Both the position numbers and the translations under genes were made by a program. Of a stretch of 64,000 bases of DNA, positions 58,367 through 64,000 are shown in pieces. The DNA is taken from NCBI GenBank assembly GCA_947177185.1, contig CAMWTJ010000003.1, forward strand, positions 45,169-109,168. The letters are read 5' to 3'. Under the pieces are notes generated by a model that saw only the letters and a list, made by a program, of their open reading frames with translations, was not told the DNA's origin and ran no database searches. Numbering within the stretch: the first letter of the stretch is position 1; every line of letters begins with the position of its first letter. Origin of the DNA: an uncultured Porphyromonadaceae bacterium (GTDB lineage Bacteria; Bacteroidota; Bacteroidia; Bacteroidales; Muribaculaceae).

Positions 58367-59934
58367 ACGAACTTGCATCCGTTATAGACTGGTCACGCGC
58401 ACAATTTGCACTTACCGCCATATACCACTGGCTGTTTGTGCCGCTGACGATAGGTCTTGCCACGATAGTCGGCATAATGGAAACAATCTATTACCGCACA
58501 GGCAACGAGCGCTGGAAAGCCCTTACCAAATTCTGGATGACGCTTTTCGGAATCAATTTCGCGATAGGCGTGGCCACAGGCATAATCCTTGAATTTGAAT
58601 TCGGCACCAACTGGAGCAACTACAGCTGGTTTGTGGGCGACATATTCGGAGCGCCTCTCGCCATAGAAGGTATATTCGCGTTCTTCATGGAAGCCACGTT
58701 CGTAGCCGTGATGTTTTTCGGCTGGGACAAGGTGAGCCGCGGGTTCCACCTTGCGTCCACATGGCTCACAGCCCTCGGAGTCACACTTTCGGCACTGTGG
58801 ATACTCGTGGCCAACGCATGGATGCAGAACCCCGTGGGCATGACATTCGACCCCGGGCAAATGCGCAATGTGATGGACAATTTCACGGAGGTGGCGTTCA
58901 ACGCCGTGGCCATGAACAAGTTTTTCCACACCGTGTTCTCCACATGGGCGCTCGCAGGCATCTTTGTGGTGGGAGTGAGCTGCTGGCTCGTGCGACGCGG
59001 AAGCAATTTCGCAGCCGCCCGCTCGTCCATCAGGATAGGAGCGTGGTTCGGCCTCGCAGGCATGCTTCTCACACTCGCCACCGGCGACGGCTCCGCCGTG
59101 CAGGTGGCCCGCGTACAGCCCATGAAACTTGCCGCCATGGAAGGCCTCTACGACGGAAAAGTCGGGCAAGAGCTTGTGGGTTTCGGCATCTTGAATACGA
59201 AAAAACAGCCGGGCGACGACGCCGCCCCGATGCTGTTCGACATATCCATCCCCTACGGCCTGAGCGTACTCGCCAACCACGACCCACACAGCTTCGTACC
59301 GGGCATCAACGACCTCATTGAAGGCATTGAGCTCACGCCTCAGGGCGATACAATACACACCACCGGCTACGCCGAGCGCATCGCCGCCGGACGCCGTGCG
59401 CAGGAAGCACTGCGCGCCTACGGCACCGCGAAAAACGCCGGCGACACCGCTGCCATGAACGAGGCCGCGGCCGCCGTGGCGAAAGATTTCAAATATTTCG
59501 GCTACGGCTATTTCGAAAAGCCGGAAGAGGCTGTTCCGCCGGTAGCGCTCACATTTTATGCGTTCCGCGTCATGGTAGGCCTCGGCACGCTGCTGCTACT
59601 GGTGCTCGCGGCTATGGCCTGTGCTTCAGCCTTCCGCCCCACCCTTCTGCGCAACAAGTATCTGCAGCTGGCGGGCATATGCTCACTGCCGCTGGTATGG
59701 ATATGCAGCCAGGCCGGATGGATTGTGGCCGAAGTGGGCCGCCAGCCGTGGACCATACAGGACCTGCTCCCTGTGTCAGCCGGCATAAGCAATGTCACGG
59801 CAGGCAACGTGCAGACCACTTTCTGGATGTTTGCCATCATATTCACATTGCTCCTAATAGCGGAAATAAGTATAATGGTGCGCTTCATACGCCGCGCATC
59901 AACCACCGATATTGAAACAGCCACACACTTATGA
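58363..59934 (+). CDS. cydA: Cytochrome bd ubiquinol oxidase subunit I
   Basis: The 523-aa haem-bearing subunit passes electrons from quinol to oxygen. It has the first helix with FALTAIYHWLFVPLTIGL (His22 haem ligand), the CydA core and the GRQPWTIQDLLPVS motif near the C-terminus. The Q-loop is of the long type, interrupted by a region of about 150 residues between about residues 250 and 400 with little conservation. High-affinity oxygen scavenging is typical for nanaerobic gut Bacteroidales. It overlaps DUF4492 and cydB by ATGA. Confidence 0.97.
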   Translation: MNELASVIDWSRAQFALTAIYHWLFVPLTIGLATIVGIMETIYYRTGNERWKALTKFWMTLFGINFAIGVATGIILEFEFGTNWSNYSWFVGDIFGAPLAIEGIFAFFMEATFVAVMFFGWDKVSRGFHLASTWLTALGVTLSALWILVANAWMQNPVGMTFDPGQMRNVMDNFTEVAFNAVAMNKFFHTVFSTWALAGIFVVGVSCWLVRRGSNFAAARSSIRIGAWFGLAGMLLTLATGDGSAVQVARVQPMKLAAMEGLYDGKVGQELVGFGILNTKKQPGDDAAPMLFDISIPYGLSVLANHDPHSFVPGINDLIEGIELTPQGDTIHTTGYAERIAAGRRAQEALRAYGTAKNAGDTAAMNEAAAAVAKDFKYFGYGYFEKPEEAVPPVALTFYAFRVMVGLGTLLLLVLAAMACASAFRPTLLRNKYLQLAGICSLPLVWICSQAGWIVAEVGRQPWTIQDLLPVSAGISNVTAGNVQTTFWMFAIIFTLLLIAEISIMVRFIRRASTTDIETATHL

Positions 59935-61073
59935 ACGAACTTGAAATACTGCAGCATTACTGGTGGTTCCTGATATCTGTGCTCGGAGCCGCACTGGTGT
60001 TCATGCTCTTTGTGCAGGGAGGTCAGTCGATGCTCTGCTGCGCCCGAAACGAAACAGAGCGTCAGCTTATTGTGAATTGCCTCGGACGGAAATGGGAAAT
60101 CACGTTCACTACGCTCGTAGTGTTCGGAGGTGCGTTTTTCGCCTCGTTTCCGCTGTTCTACAGCACAAGTTTCGGCGGTGCCTACTGGCTATGGATGCTC
60201 ATTCTGGTCAGCTTTGTGGTGCAGGCCGTAAGCTACGAATACAGACGCAAGCGCGGCAATGTATATGGCACTGGCTTCTACGACAGTCTGCTCATGTTCA
60301 ACGGCCTTTTCGGCTGTGTGCTGCTCGGCGTGGCTGTGGCCATGATGTTTTTCGGTGCTGAATTCACCATCGACAAGGGCAACATACTCGACGGCGCCAA
60401 TCCCGTGATATCCCGATGGTCGGCAACCCGCGGCCTGGAGGCCATCGCATCCTGGCGCAACCTGCTGCTCGGAGCCACTGTCTTTTTCCTCGCGCGCACA
60501 CTTGCTGCACTATATTTCGTGAACAGCATATCAGGCGAGGAAGCCCTCACACGGAGGATGCGCAGAGCAGCCACTTACAACGGCCTCGTGTTCACCGCGC
60601 TGTTTGTGGTGTTTGCGGTCGTTCTGCTGTCCTCCTCCGGCCTGCGCCTGCAGGCCGACGGCACATTCGCCGCCGAGCCGTATCTGTATCTCCACAATAT
60701 GCTCTCAATGTGGGGCGCCGGCGTGGTGTTCGTCCTGGGAGTGGTCGCGGTGCTCTACGGAATAGCACGCACCACTGCCGACTCGCACTGGCACAAGGGC
60801 ATATGGTACTGCGGAGCCGGAACGATTGCGGTAGTGACCACCCTGCTGCTGATGGCCGGATGGGGCGATACCGCCTACTACCCCTCTCTGCTCGACCCGC
60901 AGTGCTCACTGACTATCACAAACTCGTCCTCGTCGGAATTCACCCTGCGGGTCATGAGTTATGTATCGGCTTTCATACCGTTTGTTGTCGGATACATAGC
61001 TTATGTGTGGCGTAAGATGAACGCCAAACCGCTCACGCCCGAAGAACTTGCCGGCGAACCACACCAGTACTGA
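59931..61073 (+). CDS. cydB: Cytochrome bd ubiquinol oxidase subunit II
   Basis: The 380-aa multi-TM subunit begins MNELEILQHYWWFLISVLGAALVFMLFVQGGQSM, the CydB start, and has about eight to nine TM helices. It stabilises the haem-carrying subunit encoded just upstream (ATGA overlap). The gene is followed by the YigZ gene after 7 bp, so it is within one transcript with it. Confidence 0.96.
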   Translation: MNELEILQHYWWFLISVLGAALVFMLFVQGGQSMLCCARNETERQLIVNCLGRKWEITFTTLVVFGGAFFASFPLFYSTSFGGAYWLWMLILVSFVVQAVSYEYRRKRGNVYGTGFYDSLLMFNGLFGCVLLGVAVAMMFFGAEFTIDKGNILDGANPVISRWSATRGLEAIASWRNLLLGATVFFLARTLAALYFVNSISGEEALTRRMRRAATYNGLVFTALFVVFAVVLLSSSGLRLQADGTFAAEPYLYLHNMLSMWGAGVVFVLGVVAVLYGIARTTADSHWHKGIWYCGAGTIAVVTTLLLMAGWGDTAYYPSLLDPQCSLTITNSSSSEFTLRVMSYVSAFIPFVVGYIAYVWRKMNAKPLTPEELAGEPHQY

Positions 61074-61080
61074 ACCACAC

Positions 61081-61677
61081 GTGGCGGATTTATTCTACAC
61101 CATAGCATCGCCCTCGGAAGCGCAATACACCGACAAGCGCAGCAAGTTTCTTGCGTTCGCCTATCCCGTGTCCACGGCAGAAGAAGCAAAGGCACGGGTG
61201 GCCGAGTTGCAGAAGCGATACTACGACGCCAGACACGTGTGCTGGGCCTATATGCTTGGAAGCGCCCGCGACGAATTTCTCAGCAACGACAACGGCGAGC
61301 CGAGCGGCACTGCCGGCAAGCCCATACTCGGGCAGATAAACTCGATCGGGCTGACCAATGTGGCGGTGGCAGTAGTGCGCTATTTCGGCGGCATCAAACT
61401 CGGCACGTCCGGCCTGATAGTAGCTTACCGCACGGCAGCGCGAATGGCCCTGGAAGCGGCGGAAACAATCGAGCGGCACGACATGGCACGAATCACATTC
61501 CACTTTCCGTACATGTCAATGAACGCGGCAATGAAGCTGACAAAGGATTTTGAAGTGGACATAGTCGACCGCTCTTTCGACAACACCTGCTGCCTTACGC
61601 TTGAAATACGCGCCGACCTGGCATCTCGGCTCCGCGACCGCATCAGCGAAATCGACGGAGCCACCATATCGGAATAA
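61081..61677 (+). CDS. YigZ/IMPACT family protein
   Basis: I chose GTG 61081, 7 bp after the cydB stop; an in-frame TTG at 61048 would overlap cydB and add a poorly conserved stretch. The 198-aa protein has the IMPACT N-terminal domain (SPSEAQYTDKRSKFLAFAYPV, CWAYMLG, NDNGEPSGTAGKPILGQI, VAVVRYFGGIKLGTSGLIVAY) and the smaller DUF1949-type C-terminal domain. The family's role is thought to involve translation stress or proline-dipeptide metabolism, but no activity is established. It shares an operon with cydAB without an obvious link. Confidence 0.94.
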   Translation: MADLFYTIASPSEAQYTDKRSKFLAFAYPVSTAEEAKARVAELQKRYYDARHVCWAYMLGSARDEFLSNDNGEPSGTAGKPILGQINSIGLTNVAVAVVRYFGGIKLGTSGLIVAYRTAARMALEAAETIERHDMARITFHFPYMSMNAAMKLTKDFEVDIVDRSFDNTCCLTLEIRADLASRLRDRISEIDGATISE

Positions 61678-61708
61678 TAAACATATCACATATTCTACAA
61701 TAAACCGT

Positions 61709-63832
61709 ATGAACAAAACCATAAACGCAATCATCATGAGCGCATCGGCTATGCTTGCGGCTCAGGCGGCTCCGGCAGCCGAGGCTCCACTCATCGACCG
61801 GCCCGATTTCCACTCACAGAGCGGCGTATTCGACATCGACGCTCTGGAAGCGCTCGGCCGTGTCAGCTCTCCGTGCGTGAGCCCCGACGGCAAAACCGTG
61901 CTCTTCAGCATCGGCTACGAGAGCCTTGAGCAGAACGCGTCGAACAACGACCTCTATACACTTGCTCTCGGCGTAAAAAACGCGCAACCCGTACGTCTTA
62001 CCGCCACACCCAAAAGCGAAAGCGGCGCGGTGTGGTTCGACAGCGGCAGACGAATAGCCTTTATGTATCCCGACGCCGACGGGGCGATGCAGATGTGGGG
62101 CATGAACGCCGACGGCTCCGAGCGCACACAGCTCAGCAACCACAAAGGCGGCATAAGCGGCTTCCTGCTCTCGCCCGACGAAAAGAAGATAGTGGTAATT
62201 GGCAATGTCAAGTATGCGCGTTCCGCAGCCGACCTCTACCCCGACCTGCCCAAAGCCACGGGGCGTGTGGTCGACGACCTCATGTATAAGCACTGGGACG
62301 AGTGGGTGACCGAAATACCCCACCCCTTTGTAGGCAATTTCGACGGCAAAGCTGTCACCGACCTCAAAGACATCATGGCCGACGAGCCTTACGAAGCTCC
62401 AATGAAGCCTTTCGGCGGCGTGGAATCCTTCGCCTGGCATCCCAACAGCGAGATGCTCGTGTACGTGAGCCGCAAAAAGACCGGGCTCGACTATGCCGTG
62501 TCCACCAACTCCGACCTGTATCTCTACCATCTCGAGAGTGGCCGGACACGTAACCTCACCGAGGGTATGGAAGGCTACGACACAATGCCTGCGTTCTCGC
62601 CCGATGGCGAATATCTGGCATGGCTGTCGATGGAACGCGATGGTTATGAAAGCGACCGCAACCGCCTGTTCCTGCTCAACTGCCACACAGCTGAAAAGCG
62701 CGATATCACCGCCGACTGGGACTATTCAATCGACGAGTTCGCGTGGGCCCCGGAAGGCAAGAGCATCTATTTCATAGCACCGAAAGATGGTGTGATTCCT
62801 GTATTCGCCATTGACGTAAACACTTCGGCAATAACCAAACTCACTGACCGCGTGGCCGATTTCACCTCGCTGGCTCCCGCAGGCCGCGACCGCATAGTCA
62901 CCATGTGCCACAGCATGCTGCGCCCCAACGAGCTCCAGCTTATCACCCTGCGCGGCAAGAAGGCCCCGGTCGTAGAGCCCCTCACCGATGTCAACGGCGA
63001 GGTGTTCGCGCAAGTTGAGATGCCGACCGTTGAAAAGCGCATGGTGCCCACCACCGACGGCAAGCAGATGCTCGTATGGGTGGTGTATCCCCCGCACTTC
63101 GACGCCACCAAGAAATATCCCGCCATACTCTACTGCCAGGGTGGCCCGCAGCAGCCTGTGAGCCAGTTCTGGAGCTATCGCTGGAACCTCGCTCTCATGG
63201 GAGCCAACGGCTATATAGTGATTGCTCCCAACCGCCGCGGCCTTCCCGGCTTCGGCACGGAATGGAACGAGCAGATATCGAAAGACTATCCCGGACAGAA
63301 CATGCAGGACTACCTCGCCGCAGTGGACAATCTTAAAGCAGAACCCTATGTGGACGAAGCGCACATAGGCGCCACAGGCGCAAGCTACGGCGGCTTCTCC
63401 GTCTACAATCTGGCCGGCATACACGAGCATCGTTTCGCAGCCCTGCTGGCACATGCCGGTATTTTCAACATGGAGGCGCAGTATCTCGAAACAGAGGAGA
63501 TGTGGTTTGCAAACTGGGACATGGGCGGCGCATATTGGGAAAAAGACAATGCAGCCGCACAGCGCACCTTTGCCAACTCGCCGCATCGCTTTGTCGACCG
63601 CTGGGACACCCCCATTATGATTTCCCACGGCGAATACGACTACCGAATCCTTGCCTCGCAGGGCATGGCTGCGTTCAACGCCGCCAAACTCCGCGGTATC
63701 CCTGCCGAGATGGTGATTTTCCCTGACGAAAACCACTGGATTCTCAAACCGCAGAACGCCGTGCTCTGGCAGCGCCTGTTCTTCCGCTGGTTCGACAAAT
63801 GGCTGAAACCGGCTGCCGCCGATGCAAAATAG
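61709..63832 (+). CDS. S9 family serine peptidase (prolyl oligopeptidase/DPP5-like)
   Basis: The 707-aa exported peptidase has a signal peptide (to about AAEA), an N-terminal seven-bladed beta-propeller (repeats such as SPDGKTVLFS and SPDGEYLAWLS) and a C-terminal alpha/beta-hydrolase with the catalytic Ser559 (GASYGG), Asp644 (GEYDYR) and His676 (DENHWI). It would cut dipeptides or small peptides in the periplasm. It resembles the DPP5 group in gut and oral Bacteroidales. ATG 61709 gives a clean signal; earlier frames run through the YigZ gene. Confidence 0.95.
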   Translation: MNKTINAIIMSASAMLAAQAAPAAEAPLIDRPDFHSQSGVFDIDALEALGRVSSPCVSPDGKTVLFSIGYESLEQNASNNDLYTLALGVKNAQPVRLTATPKSESGAVWFDSGRRIAFMYPDADGAMQMWGMNADGSERTQLSNHKGGISGFLLSPDEKKIVVIGNVKYARSAADLYPDLPKATGRVVDDLMYKHWDEWVTEIPHPFVGNFDGKAVTDLKDIMADEPYEAPMKPFGGVESFAWHPNSEMLVYVSRKKTGLDYAVSTNSDLYLYHLESGRTRNLTEGMEGYDTMPAFSPDGEYLAWLSMERDGYESDRNRLFLLNCHTAEKRDITADWDYSIDEFAWAPEGKSIYFIAPKDGVIPVFAIDVNTSAITKLTDRVADFTSLAPAGRDRIVTMCHSMLRPNELQLITLRGKKAPVVEPLTDVNGEVFAQVEMPTVEKRMVPTTDGKQMLVWVVYPPHFDATKKYPAILYCQGGPQQPVSQFWSYRWNLALMGANGYIVIAPNRRGLPGFGTEWNEQISKDYPGQNMQDYLAAVDNLKAEPYVDEAHIGATGASYGGFSVYNLAGIHEHRFAALLAHAGIFNMEAQYLETEEMWFANWDMGGAYWEKDNAAAQRTFANSPHRFVDRWDTPIMISHGEYDYRILASQGMAAFNAAKLRGIPAEMVIFPDENHWILKPQNAVLWQRLFFRWFDKWLKPAAADAK

Positions 63833-63875
63833 CATGAGCACGCGGCCGTAGCCGCACTACCCCTGCAACCTATAG

Positions 63876-63925
63876 ACTGCACTCCGAAAGTCGTGAGCCG
63901 ACCTTTCAGAGTGCAGTTAGTTTTC
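63876..63925 (+). terminator. Imperfect hairpin terminator after the S9 peptidase
   Basis: ACTGCACTC (63876) pairs with GAGTGCAGT (to 63917), with one mismatch and one bulge further in (GAAAG/CTTTC), and TAGTTTTC follows. It ends 44 bp after the stop and fits an intrinsic terminator. Confidence 0.65.
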
Positions 63926-63948
63926 ACACAGATATCATAAACAAGAGT

Positions 63949-64000
<52 letters not shown>

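Overview
This window is a chromosomal segment from a GC-rich member of the Bacteroidales. The evidence is mixed. TonB-dependent receptors are paired with lipoproteins. ECF sigma factors sit next to small membrane partners. SecD and SecF are fused. Families such as DUF4836, DUF4492, DUF4249 and the PG0541-type protein are present. Promoters fit the Bacteroidetes pattern TTTG - 20 or 21 nt - TAnnTTTG. High GC, strong G/C third-position preference and gut-type gene content make Muribaculaceae the best guess (inference only). No tRNA, rRNA, CRISPR array, transposase, integrase or prophage gene was seen. The last 52 bases are pure G, which looks like a sequencing artefact at a contig end.

Layout. 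1-4701: the end of a YgiQ radical SAM gene, then a five-gene operon of an ECF sigma factor, a one-TM partner, a small secreted protein and two paralogous beta-barrel-like proteins. 4702-6270: an AT-rich island with a good promoter, a hairpin-rich leader of about 250 nt, a small lipoprotein built from two copies of one repeat, a secreted protein, and a strong terminator. 6358-14268 (minus strand): secDF, and a four-gene operon of two rhomboid proteases, an EEP-family phosphatase/nuclease and an M3 dipeptidyl carboxypeptidase lipoprotein. 14464-14796: HU and its terminator. 14959-20850: a TolC/adaptor/RND efflux operon ending in a PII-like protein. 20933-23441 (minus): NSS transporter and AI-2E permease. 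23548-29543: MFS transporter, DUF4836 lipoprotein, an ABC ATPase/permease pair and a UmuC-type polymerase, tightly packed.

29544-30021 is a gene-poor stretch with a good promoter pointing at a hairpin (small RNA candidate). 30022-33118 (minus): prenyl synthase, TatD hydrolase and a porin. 33292-38417: a compact surface-signalling and uptake locus (ECF sigma, anti-sigma reduced to a membrane anchor plus DUF4974-like domain, STN-containing TonB receptor, DUF4249 lipoprotein, a 43-aa micro-ORF and an unknown lipoprotein), nearly all joined by ATGA overlaps. 38505-43581: rpoN, a PAP2-like membrane protein, ispG and an M16 peptidase. 43680-47442: a pRiA4b ORF-3-like protein, an Lrp regulator with DAHP synthase/chorismate mutase, and malic enzyme. 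47600-52399 (minus): a TonB receptor with a large lipoprotein. 52704-63832: a regulatory-domain secreted protein, a DMT exporter, lepA, nhaA, the DUF4492-cydA-cydB oxidase operon, a YigZ protein and an S9 peptidase.

Most of the window is envelope biology and housekeeping. The parts most likely to hold something undescribed are the structured leader with its repeat lipoprotein (4897-6270), the reduced sigma/anti-sigma/TonB locus with its micro-ORF (33242-38417), the sigma-factor operon with duplicated barrels (1547-4701) and the orphan promoter-to-hairpin transcript (29832-29986).
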